DNA of 9,411 nucleotides from CAZHWR01 sp964536085. Its GTDB lineage: Bacteria; Bacillota; Clostridia; Oscillospirales; Ruminococcaceae. The notes under the pieces are model-generated. The model saw only the letters and a program-made list of their open reading frames with translations, made no database searches and had not been told where the DNA came from. The DNA lies in assembly GCA_964536085.1 (NCBI GenBank), contig CAZHWR010000058.1, positions 1 through 9,411 of the forward strand. The letters run 5' to 3'. Positions 1-5,907 of this stretch are shown here, piece after piece. Within the stretch, counting starts at the first letter, position 1; every line of letters begins with the position of its first letter. The translations under genes were made by a program, and so were the position numbers.

Positions 1-156
1 TTCCTTGTACCCCTCGAATGTGTCAATGCGCGTGATTTCATAATTCACGCCCCGAAAAGCGATAACATTCGCCGCCCCTATGTCCGTGCGGTAGCCTATT
101 TGGAACAAAGCTTTTTCCTGCACCTGCGTTGTCACGCCGATTAAACCGTATTTGAT
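1..156 (-). pseudogene. Phage head-closure (head-tail adaptor) protein, C-terminal fragment, 5'-truncated and cut by the window edge
   Basis: On the minus strand a frame is open from the TAA at 159-157 to the window edge and gives 52 residues, including QVQEKALFQIGYRTDIGAAN and then VIAFRGVNYEITRIDTFEGY. The pattern of a YRTDI segment, a short 'xxxFRGxxYEIxxIDxxEGY' stretch and charged residues is what I know from the C-terminal half of small phage head-closure/head-tail adaptor proteins, which join the portal ring to the tail. Those proteins are about 100-115 residues long; here a stop lies just upstream and the next gene is metE behind its terminator, so the N-terminal half has no room. No ribosome binding site precedes the possible GTG at 135-133. 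I infer a decayed prophage remnant whose remainder lies left of the window. The family call rests on pattern memory, not on a search; an unrelated short hypothetical protein is the alternative. Confidence 0.55.
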
Positions 157-164
157 TTAATCGG
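137..164. repeat. 9-bp inverted repeat at the broken end of the phage fragment
   Basis: The arms CCGATTAAA (137-145) and TTTAATCGG (156-164) are perfectly complementary around a 10-nt spacer. The repeat straddles the point where the phage-like reading frame begins. It could be a weak hairpin, a protein-binding site or a recombination scar. No T-run follows on either strand, so it is not a convincing terminator. Confidence 0.45.
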
Positions 165-186
165 ATAAAATAGCTTATTAAAAACA

Positions 187-228
187 TAAAACCGCCGTAT
201 ATCGGAAGCTTGATATACGGCGGTTTTA
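187..228 (-). terminator. Rho-independent terminator of metE, possibly bidirectional
   Basis: A perfect 17-bp stem (187-203 with 212-228) with a GC-rich core, ACCGCCGTATATC pairing with GATATACGGCGGT, closes an 8-nt loop. On the minus strand the stem is followed by a T-rich tail (TTTTATGTTTTT). It begins 20 bp after the metE stop. The stem ends in A and T runs on both sides, so it could also stop transcription arriving from the left on the plus strand. Confidence 0.9.
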
Positions 229-247
229 AATATAAATTATTAGGCGG

Positions 248-2524
248 TTATTTGCCTGCCTTTTCTCTTAAAAGCTTTGCCGCCTTAACAAGATTTACAA
301 GGCTGGCTTTGGTTTCTTTCTCGCCGCGGGTCTTAAGACCGCAGTCGGGATTTACCCACAGCTTTTTAAGCTCGATTTTGGCGCACATTTTGTCAAGCGC
401 GGTTTCGATCTCTTCCACCGAGGGAACGCGGGGGGAGTGAATATCGTACACGCCGGGACCGACCTCGGTTTTGAAATTGTTTTCCTTTAGCGCGTCGAGT
501 ATCAAAAGGTCGGAGCGGGAAGCTTCAAATGTGATAACGTCCGCGTCCATGTCGTCAATCGCGGGAATAATGTCGGTGAACTCACTGTAGCACATATGGG
601 TGTGGATCTGCGTTTCTGGTTTAACGCCGCTGTGAACAAGGCGGAACGCTTTTATCGCCCAGTCGAGATATTCGCTGTACCAGTCGGACTTGCGAAGAGG
701 GAGCTTTTCGCGGAGCGCGGCTTCATCCACCTGGATAATTTTTATTCCGGCGGCTTCCAAATCCAATACTTCATCGCGGATTGCAAGCGCGATTTGATAT
801 GCGCTGTCTTTAAGCGAGATGTCCTCGCGCGGGAACGACCAGTTGAGAATCGTTACAGGTCCTGTGAGCATTCCTTTCATCGGCTTGTCGGTCAGACTTT
901 GAGCGTAAGACGACCAATCAACAGTCATCGGCTTTGAGCGCGAAACGTCGCCCCAAACGATCGGCGGCTTAACGCAGCGTGTGCCGTACGACTGCACCCA
1001 CGCCTTTTGCGTGAACAGATAGCCGTTAAGATTTTCGCCGAAGTATTCGACCATGTCGTTTCTTTCAAATTCGCCGTGAACCAAAACGTCGATTCCGATT
1101 TTTTCCTGAAGCGCAACGCATTCAGCAATTTTTTTGCGGTTAAATTCAACGTACTGTTCTTCAGTTATATTGCCCTTTCTATAGGCGGTGCGGTTTGCCT
1201 TTACATCGGCAGTCTGCGGGAACGAACCGATAGTTGTTGTCGGGAATACGGGAAGACCGAACTCCTTTTTCTGAATTGCTTCTCGTTCGTCAAAAGCGGG
1301 AAAGCGGGTAAAATCGCTCTCTTTAATGTCGTTTACCCTTTGCTGAACAGCTTCGTCAAAGCAGTTGATTCTGCCCGAAAACAACTCCTTGTTTGCCTTG
1401 TAAGCCCTTGTTTCAGCGGCGTTGTCCGATTCGCTCAAAGCTTTCAATTCTGCAAGCTCGGTAAGCTTTTCTTCGGCGAATGCAAAGTGCTTTGTGTAGT
1501 CTGCGGAAAGCGCGGTTTCGTTTTTGAGCGTGTAGGGGACGTGCAAAAGCGAGCAGGAGGTTGATATAACAACGTCAATACCGTTGTCCTTGAGCCCTTT
1601 TAATACGCCGAGCGTCTTTTTATAGTTGTTGCGCCATATGTTTTTACCGTTAACAAGTCCGGCAAACAGCGTTTTGCCGTTCGGGAAGCCGTTTGAGGCA
1701 ACAAGCCCGGCTGTTTTAACGCCCTCGGTAAAATCAAGACCGATACCGTCAAAATCTAGCGCTGTAACGTCGCCGTATATATCGCGGATATCGCCGAAAT
1801 ACGTCTGAAGCAGTATTTTGGCGTTTCCTTTTTCTGCGAGCAGCTTTTTGTACAGACTGACAAACAGAGCCTTGTCACTTTCATCCAAATCGTGAACGAG
1901 ATACGGCTCGTCCAGTTGTATCCATTCGGCTCCGAGCGCGGAAAGCTTTTTGACAAGCTCGATATAAGCGTTTACAGTACTTTCGGCAAAGTCTGCGGCG
2001 TTTTTTGCTCCGGTGTATCTGGCAAGCTTTAAAAGTGTGAACGGACCTATGCACACGGGCTTTGTTTCGATTCCGAGAGCTTTAGCTTCGGAGTACTCGT
2101 CAAACGGCTTTGTGCCGTTTAGTGAAACGGTTGTTTCATCGTCGATTTCGGCGACCATATAGTGGTAGTTTGTGTTGAACCACTTTTTCATTGCGAGCGC
2201 CTTAACATCGCCTTTTTCGCCCTGATAGCCTCTTGCCATGGCAAAATATGTGCCGAGAGAGTCGAGCCCGAGTTCGGAATAACGCTTGGGGACGATTCCG
2301 AACAATACCGCTGCGTCAAGCAGATTGTCGTAAAAAGAAAAGTCGTTTGACGGGATAAAGTCGAGTCCGCTTTCTTTTTGGACAGTCCACTGGGCTTTGC
2401 GGATACCCTTGGCGGCTGACTGAAGCTCGTCTGCTGTGATTTCGTTTCTGAAGTATTTTTCGGTTGCAAATTTAAGCTCCCGCAGCGAACCTACGCGCGG
2501 ATAACCTACGATTGAAGTCTTCAT
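248..2524 (-). CDS. metE: Cobalamin-independent methionine synthase (5-methyltetrahydropteroyltriglutamate--homocysteine methyltransferase)
   Basis: MetE transfers the methyl group of 5-methyltetrahydrofolate (polyglutamate form) to homocysteine, the last step of methionine synthesis, in the cytoplasm without vitamin B12. The 758-residue product matches the family's usual 750-765. It has the N-terminal folate-side barrel starting IVGYPRVGSLRELKFATEKY and a C-terminal catalytic barrel starting near FPTTTIGSFPQT. All four zinc ligands are visible: His643 and Cys645 in HTHMCYSEF, Glu667 in TFEASRSD and Cys728 in NPDCGLKTRGE. The ATG is preceded by AGGAGA at 8-nt spacing. The gene lies downstream of a LysR-type regulator in the same direction, with its own predicted promoter and operator in the 112-bp gap. 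No S-box or T-box leader fits there, so control is probably transcriptional. No frameshift or missing residue is seen. Confidence 0.98.
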   Translation of the reverse strand: MKTSIVGYPRVGSLRELKFATEKYFRNEITADELQSAAKGIRKAQWTVQKESGLDFIPSNDFSFYDNLLDAAVLFGIVPKRYSELGLDSLGTYFAMARGYQGEKGDVKALAMKKWFNTNYHYMVAEIDDETTVSLNGTKPFDEYSEAKALGIETKPVCIGPFTLLKLARYTGAKNAADFAESTVNAYIELVKKLSALGAEWIQLDEPYLVHDLDESDKALFVSLYKKLLAEKGNAKILLQTYFGDIRDIYGDVTALDFDGIGLDFTEGVKTAGLVASNGFPNGKTLFAGLVNGKNIWRNNYKKTLGVLKGLKDNGIDVVISTSCSLLHVPYTLKNETALSADYTKHFAFAEEKLTELAELKALSESDNAAETRAYKANKELFSGRINCFDEAVQQRVNDIKESDFTRFPAFDEREAIQKKEFGLPVFPTTTIGSFPQTADVKANRTAYRKGNITEEQYVEFNRKKIAECVALQEKIGIDVLVHGEFERNDMVEYFGENLNGYLFTQKAWVQSYGTRCVKPPIVWGDVSRSKPMTVDWSSYAQSLTDKPMKGMLTGPVTILNWSFPREDISLKDSAYQIALAIRDEVLDLEAAGIKIIQVDEAALREKLPLRKSDWYSEYLDWAIKAFRLVHSGVKPETQIHTHMCYSEFTDIIPAIDDMDADVITFEASRSDLLILDALKENNFKTEVGPGVYDIHSPRVPSVEEIETALDKMCAKIELKKLWVNPDCGLKTRGEKETKASLVNLVKAAKLLREKAGK

Positions 2525-2556
2525 ACCTTGATTCTCCTATGTATTTGATATATTTA

Positions 2557-2585
2557 ATAATACAATTATTATCCTGCGTTGTAAA
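2557..2585 (-). promoter_or_regulatory. Predicted sigma-A promoter of metE
   Basis: On the minus strand TTTACA (2585-2580) is followed after exactly 17 nt by TATTAT (2562-2557), with one mismatch to consensus in each hexamer. The start point would lie near 2550, giving a 25-nt leader before the metE ATG. A weaker alternative -10, GATAAT (2573-2568), lacks a good -35. Confidence 0.7.
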
Positions 2586-2591
2586 ATATAT

Positions 2592-2627
2592 AAAAACGGT
2601 ATTTTGCCATAGCTTAAAGCTATACCG
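2592..2627 (-). terminator. Probable rho-independent terminator after the LysR-type regulator gene
   Basis: Reading the minus strand 10 nt past the regulator's stop, CGGTAT (2627-2622) can pair with ATACCG (2602-2597), enclosing 19 nt, and is followed directly by TTTTT (2596-2592). The 6-bp stem is short and the loop is large; alternative pairing of the enclosed dyad competes with it. I infer that it partly or wholly isolates the regulator transcript from metE. Confidence 0.45.
2609..2624 (-). promoter_or_regulatory. Predicted LysR-type operator (MET-box-like dyad) upstream of metE
   Basis: The minus strand reads TATAGCTTTAAGCTAT, with 7-bp arms ATAGCTT/AAGCTAT around one base, and contains the classic LysR-family T-N11-A arrangement. 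It resembles the streptococcal MetR/MtaR box as I remember it (TATAGTTTSAAACTATA). Its centre at 2616 is about 65 bp upstream of the predicted metE start point, where LysR-type activators usually have their recognition site. The regulator encoded next door is the obvious candidate ligand-sensing partner. Confidence 0.6.
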
Positions 2628-2636
2628 AGAACAGAG

Positions 2637-3560
2637 CTAAATGACCGGCGATTTTTCAATTTGCTCCGCACGGTGCTTGAGCGCGTTTACATAAAACGCT
2701 CCCAGGTCGCTTTGAGGAGCCTTGTTGTTTGTTACTATGCCTATATTCATACCGCCTTCTTCGCAAAGCGGAACGGCGACGATGTTTTTGCCGTTAAGTT
2801 CTTCGTCGGTAACGCCGCTGCAAACGGTGTAGCCGTTTAGTCCGATTAAAAGGTTGAATAAAGTGGCTCTGTCACGCACCCGTATGTTTTTTTCGCGCTC
2901 TACTGTGCTCAGTATTTCCTCGGAAAAGTAAAACGAGTTGTGCTCGCCCTGCTCAAACGAAAGATACGGGTACTGTTTCAACTGCTCTACAGTAACATTG
3001 GTTTCCCCGGCGAGCGGGTGAGCGGAGCTTAAAAAAACATGCGGTCTTGCTTTAAACAGCTCTGTAAAGGTGAGATTGTTTGCTTTCATGATTTTTAACA
3101 AAACCGCACGGTTAAAGTCGTTTAAATACAAAACGCCTATTTCGCTTTTCATTCGGGCAACATCGTCGATTATCTCGTATGTCTGGGTTTCGCGCAGGCT
3201 GAAATCATAGCTTTCGCCTCCGTGCTTCTTGATAAGCTCGACAAATGCGTTGACGGCAAATGAATAGTGCTGTGTGGAAACACTGAACTGCCGTTTGACC
3301 GCAGGCTGGTTTTTATATGAGCTTTCAAGCAGTTCCGCCTGTTCTAATACCTGACGGGCGTATCCCAAAAAAATCTCGCCGTCTTTTGAAACGCAGACGC
3401 CTTTGTTTGTTCGGTCAAATATCGTAATGCCCATTTCCTTTTCAAGCTCACGGACTGATTTTGTAAGGCTGGGCTGTGAAATAAACAGCTTTTTTGCCGC
3501 CTCGCTCATGGTGCCGGTTTCGGCGATAGCCGTGATATATTTTAACTGCTGAAGCGTCAT
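2637..3560 (-). CDS. LysR-family transcriptional regulator, likely of methionine/sulfur metabolism (MtaR/CmbR-like)
   Basis: The protein is a LysR-type DNA-binding regulator of 307 residues, the usual size. Residues 1-60 form the winged helix-turn-helix (MTLQQLKYITAIAETGTMSE, then AAKKLFISQPSLTKSVRELE), residues 60-88 the linker helix, and residues 92-300 the two-lobed effector domain. Stretches such as FSVSTQHYSF, YPYLSFEQGEHNSFYFSEE and RDRATLFNLLIGLNGYT recall the streptococcal/lactococcal MtaR-CmbR branch, which senses sulfur-amino-acid precursors such as O-acetylserine or homocysteine; that placement is from memory. The start ATG has a perfect AAGGAGG at 8-nt spacing. It is divergent from pyrH and upstream of metE in the same direction. 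Regulation of metE is inferred from the box and promoter between them. The effector is unknown. Confidence 0.93.
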   Translation of the reverse strand: MTLQQLKYITAIAETGTMSEAAKKLFISQPSLTKSVRELEKEMGITIFDRTNKGVCVSKDGEIFLGYARQVLEQAELLESSYKNQPAVKRQFSVSTQHYSFAVNAFVELIKKHGGESYDFSLRETQTYEIIDDVARMKSEIGVLYLNDFNRAVLLKIMKANNLTFTELFKARPHVFLSSAHPLAGETNVTVEQLKQYPYLSFEQGEHNSFYFSEEILSTVEREKNIRVRDRATLFNLLIGLNGYTVCSGVTDEELNGKNIVAVPLCEEGGMNIGIVTNNKAPQSDLGAFYVNALKHRAEQIEKSPVI

Positions 3561-3588
3561 TGGCGCAACCTCCTTGGATAGAAGCGGA

Positions 3589-3594
3589 ATTATA
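3589..3594 (-). promoter_or_regulatory. Predicted -10 element of the LysR-type regulator gene
   Basis: A perfect TATAAT lies on the minus strand 29 bp upstream of the regulator's ATG. The hexamer 17 nt further upstream (TAAAAT) is a poor -35, so the promoter may be weak or need an activator. The start point would be near 3582. Confidence 0.45.
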
Positions 3595-3631
3595 GTCTTG
3601 GCGGTTCTTGCATTTTACACTCTGTTTGGAT

Positions 3632-3644
3632 AAAACTCAGTTTT
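3632..3644. promoter_or_regulatory. Dyad in the regulator/pyrH divergent region, possible operator
   Basis: AAAACT and AGTTTT form perfect 6-bp arms around a single C. The centre (3638) is about 56 bp upstream of the regulator's predicted start point. It does not share the MET-box-like sequence found before metE, so binding by the same protein is uncertain. Autoregulation is common in the LysR family, which is the only reason to suggest it. Confidence 0.25.
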
Positions 3645-3715
3645 CCAATTATCATTATATAACGTTCCGCGCAGAATTTAAAGAGGATAAATATATTAAA
3701 AATTCCGATTTTCGC

Positions 3716-3744
3716 TTTACATATCATTTTGTATACGGTAAAAT
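3716..3744 (+). promoter_or_regulatory. Predicted sigma-A promoter of pyrH and the downstream cluster
   Basis: TTTACA (3716-3721) and TAAAAT (3739-3744) are separated by exactly 17 nt, with one mismatch in each hexamer. The start point would be near 3751, leaving a leader of about 25 nt with the ribosome site AAAGGGTGA (3761-3769). That is too short for an attenuator, so no leader-based pyrimidine control is visible. This is likely the main promoter for pyrH-frr-uppS-cdsA-dxr. Confidence 0.75.
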
Positions 3745-3775
3745 ATAAGAAATAGATTAAAAAGGGTGAAAAAAG

Positions 3776-4480
3776 ATGGAACCGAAATATAAACGTATTT
3801 TGCTCAAACTCAGCGGCGAGGCGCTCGCCGGTGAAAAAAAGTTCGGACTGGATTACAACGTTATTACAAAAATCTGCGAAAGCGTTAAGAAAACGGCTGA
3901 TTTGGGCGTTGAGATCGGTATAGTTGTCGGTGGCGGAAACTTTTGGCGAGGCCGTTCAAGCGGCGCGATGGACAGAACGCGGGCAGACCATATCGGAATG
4001 CTGGGAACTACTATGAACGCCTTGGCGGTGGCGGACGTTCTGGAAAATCTCGGGGCGGACGTCAGAGTGCAGACGGCTATATCCATGCGCGAGGTCGCCG
4101 AGCCGTATATCAGAAACCGCGCTGTAAGGCACCTTGAAAAGGGCAGAATAGTCATATTCGGCTGCGGAACGGGAAATCCTTTTTTTTCTACCGATACCGC
4201 GTCTTCTTTGAGAGCAGCGGAAATAGAAGCGGATATCATTTTTAAAGCGACAATGGTCGACGGCGTTTACGATAAAGACCCAAATAAATTCGACGACGCC
4301 GTGAAGTACGATGAGCTTTCGTTTGCAGACGTGCTTGCAAAGGGGCTGGAGGTCATGGATTCAACCGCCGCATCGATGTGTATGGACAACAGTATTCCGA
4401 TTCTTGTGTTTAATCTGAATCACCCTGAAAACATATATAAAGCTGCATTGGGCGAACAGGTCGGAACTATCGTGAAATAA
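3776..4480 (+). CDS. pyrH: UMP kinase (bacterial amino-acid-kinase-fold type)
   Basis: PyrH phosphorylates UMP to UDP with ATP in the cytoplasm, the step feeding all UTP and CTP synthesis. The 234-residue product has the typical length. Visible motifs are KLSGEAL at 11-17 (phosphate binding), VVGGGNFWRGR at 50-60 (glycine-rich loop), DHIGMLGTTMNAL at 71-83, GTGNPFFSTDT at 131-141 (UMP binding) and KATMVDGVYDKDP at 157-169 (ATP side). Bacterial PyrH is a hexamer, generally activated by GTP and inhibited by UTP; that is family knowledge. The start is fixed by AAAGGGTGA upstream. It heads the cluster and has its own promoter. In many Firmicutes rpsB and tsf precede it; here the upstream neighbour is a divergent LysR-type gene. 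Confidence 0.98.
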   Translation: MEPKYKRILLKLSGEALAGEKKFGLDYNVITKICESVKKTADLGVEIGIVVGGGNFWRGRSSGAMDRTRADHIGMLGTTMNALAVADVLENLGADVRVQTAISMREVAEPYIRNRAVRHLEKGRIVIFGCGTGNPFFSTDTASSLRAAEIEADIIFKATMVDGVYDKDPNKFDDAVKYDELSFADVLAKGLEVMDSTAASMCMDNSIPILVFNLNHPENIYKAALGEQVGTIVK

Positions 4481-4489
4481 TGATTTCGC

Positions 4490-4510
4490 ACGGCTTAGCC
4501 GTATGTTTTT
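4490..4510 (+). terminator. Weak hairpin with T-run between pyrH and frr, possible attenuator
   Basis: ACGGC (4490-4494) pairs with GCCGT (4498-4502) around TTA, and a TTTTT run ends at 4510. The stem is only 5 bp and three bases separate it from the T-run, so at best it would reduce read-through into frr. No separate frr promoter of good quality was found after it, which argues against full termination. Confidence 0.3.
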
Positions 4511-4552
4511 AAGAGCAAAACACGAAATAATTGTATATTGGAGGAAACTACT

Positions 4553-5107
4553 ATGAAAGAATTGTTAAACAACGCTAATGTAAAAATGAGCAAATCAATC
4601 GACAAATTAAAGGATGAATTTGCCTCTTTAAGAGCGGGCAGAGCAAATCCCGGCGTGCTTGATAAGATAACTGTCGATTACTACGGCGCTCCCACGCCGA
4701 TAAATCAGATGGCGGCAGTTTCGGTGGCGGAGGCAAGGATCCTTTTGATTCAGCCGTGGGACGTTTCTTCGCTAAAGGAAATTGAACGCGCGATTTTGGC
4801 TTCAGATATCGGTATAACCCCGAATAACGACGGTAAGGTTATAAGACTGGAGTTCCCGAGCTTAACCGAGGACCGCAGGCGTGAGCTTGTTAAAGACATT
4901 CACAAGATGGCGGAGGAGTGCAAGGTTGCTGTCAGAAATATCCGTCGCGATGCGATTGAAAAGGTTAAGGCGATGCAGAAAAAATCTGAAATAACCGAGG
5001 ACGAATTAAAAGACGGCGAGAAAAAAATCCAGCAGGAAACCGACGACGCGTGCAAGCGTATTGATTCTGTTACCGCTGAAAAAGAAAAGGAATTAATGTC
5101 TATATAG
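4553..5107 (+). CDS. frr: Ribosome recycling factor
   Basis: RRF binds the post-termination ribosome and, with EF-G, splits it so that the subunits can start again; it is essential in bacteria. The product is 184 residues, against about 185 in the family. It has the N-terminal helix with LKDEFASLRAGRANPGVLDK, the beta-rich domain around VDYYGAPTPINQMAAVSVAE and LLIQPWD, and the long C-terminal helices with RRELVKDIHKMAEECKVAVR followed by NIRRDAIEKVKAMQKK. The ATG at 4553 is chosen because GGAGG (4540-4544) sits 8 nt before it; a TTG at 4538 in the same frame overlaps that site and is rejected. It follows pyrH after 72 bp, the usual order in bacteria. Confidence 0.98.
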   Translation: MKELLNNANVKMSKSIDKLKDEFASLRAGRANPGVLDKITVDYYGAPTPINQMAAVSVAEARILLIQPWDVSSLKEIERAILASDIGITPNNDGKVIRLEFPSLTEDRRRELVKDIHKMAEECKVAVRNIRRDAIEKVKAMQKKSEITEDELKDGEKKIQQETDDACKRIDSVTAEKEKELMSI

Positions 5108-5135
5108 CGTTCGGGCGCGTGCGCGTTATGATTCG

Positions 5136-5144
5136 AAAAAGGAG
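5136..5144 (+). promoter_or_regulatory. Ribosome binding site deciding the uppS start
   Basis: AAAAAGGAG is the only good ribosome site between frr and the conserved core of UppS. It lies 8 nt before CTG 5153 and 5 nt before ATT 5150, but 35 nt before the first TTG (5180). No ATG or GTG start is available in this frame ahead of the conserved region, because a TGA closes the frame at 5129-5131. Confidence 0.7.
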
Positions 5145-5152
5145 CGGTTATT

Positions 5153-5869
5153 CTGGAACAGAAAAGTAAGTTTAAGATTTTGCCAAAGCATGTAGGCATT
5201 ATTATGGACGGCAACGGGCGCTGGGCGAAGCTGAGAAATCTTCCGAGGTTTGCGGGACATAAAATAGGAGCCAAGACATTTAAAAACATCGTTAGCTACT
5301 GCAACAAAATAGGAATAAGATACTTAACGGTTTATGCTTTTTCAACTGAAAACTGGAGGCGTCCTAAAGAAGAGGTCGACGCGATTTTAAAGTTACTCGA
5401 CGAATATCTTGACAACGCGGAAAATTACATGAAAGAAAACGTTCGGACGCGCTTTATAGGCGATGTTTCTGCGCTTCCGGACGGCTTTTTGGAAAAAATC
5501 CAGCACATCGAGGATATGAGCAAGGATTTCACCGGGCTCACGCTGAATATTGCGTTTAACTACGGTGGACGTAATGAAATACTCACCGCCGTTAAGCAGA
5601 TCGCCAACGAGTGCAAAAACGGAACGCTTGATCCGAACGACATAACCGAAAGCACCATTTCCGATCGGCTGTATACAAAGGATCAGCCGGATGTCGATTT
5701 GATTATCCGGCCGAGCGGTGAGCTTAGGCTTTCAAACTTTATGATTTGGCAGTCGGCGTATGCGGAGTATGTATTCATGGATATACTCTGGCCGGATTTT
5801 TCAGAAAAAAACATGGATAAGGCACTGGAGGAATTTGCTTCAAGAAACAGACGGTTCGGCGGGGTTTAA
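5153..5869 (+). CDS. uppS: Undecaprenyl diphosphate synthase (cis-prenyltransferase), non-ATG start
   Basis: UppS adds isopentenyl units in cis to farnesyl diphosphate, giving the C55 lipid carrier for peptidoglycan and other envelope polymers. From the CTG the protein has 238 residues. Key features are IIMDGNGRWAK at 16-26 with catalytic Asp19, AGHKIGA with His36 at 34-40, FSTENWRRP at 63-71, LNIAFNYGGRNEI at 131-143, and RPSGELRLSNF at 186-196 with SAYAEYVFMDILWPDF at 201-216, which hold the diphosphate-binding arginines and the metal-binding glutamate. The CTG start fits the ribosome site and restores the short polar N-terminus (EQKSKFKILPKHV) usual before the core. ATT 5150 is the alternative; TTG 5180 would still keep the core but has no ribosome site. 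It lies between frr and cdsA. Confidence 0.95.
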   Translation: MEQKSKFKILPKHVGIIMDGNGRWAKLRNLPRFAGHKIGAKTFKNIVSYCNKIGIRYLTVYAFSTENWRRPKEEVDAILKLLDEYLDNAENYMKENVRTRFIGDVSALPDGFLEKIQHIEDMSKDFTGLTLNIAFNYGGRNEILTAVKQIANECKNGTLDPNDITESTISDRLYTKDQPDVDLIIRPSGELRLSNFMIWQSAYAEYVFMDILWPDFSEKNMDKALEEFASRNRRFGGV

Positions 5870-5907
5870 ATCATGTTTGTCATTCATCATTAGTCTGGGG
5901 TGATATT

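Noticed and set aside
596..1956. Several open frames antisense to or overlapping metE
   Set aside because: They lie inside an intact metE with all catalytic residues, lack ribosome sites and recognisable domains, and are composition-driven shadows.
2525..2636. SAM riboswitch (S-box) or T-box leader before metE
   Set aside because: The gap is only 112 bp, the predicted leader about 25 nt, and neither the multi-helix S-box core nor a T-box sequence is present.
3745..3775. Pyrimidine-responsive attenuator before pyrH
   Set aside because: The leader predicted from the promoter is about 25 nt, with no room for competing hairpins.
4538..4552. TTG 4538 as the start of frr
   Set aside because: It overlaps the GGAGG ribosome site itself; ATG 4553 is 8 nt after that site and gives the normal family length.
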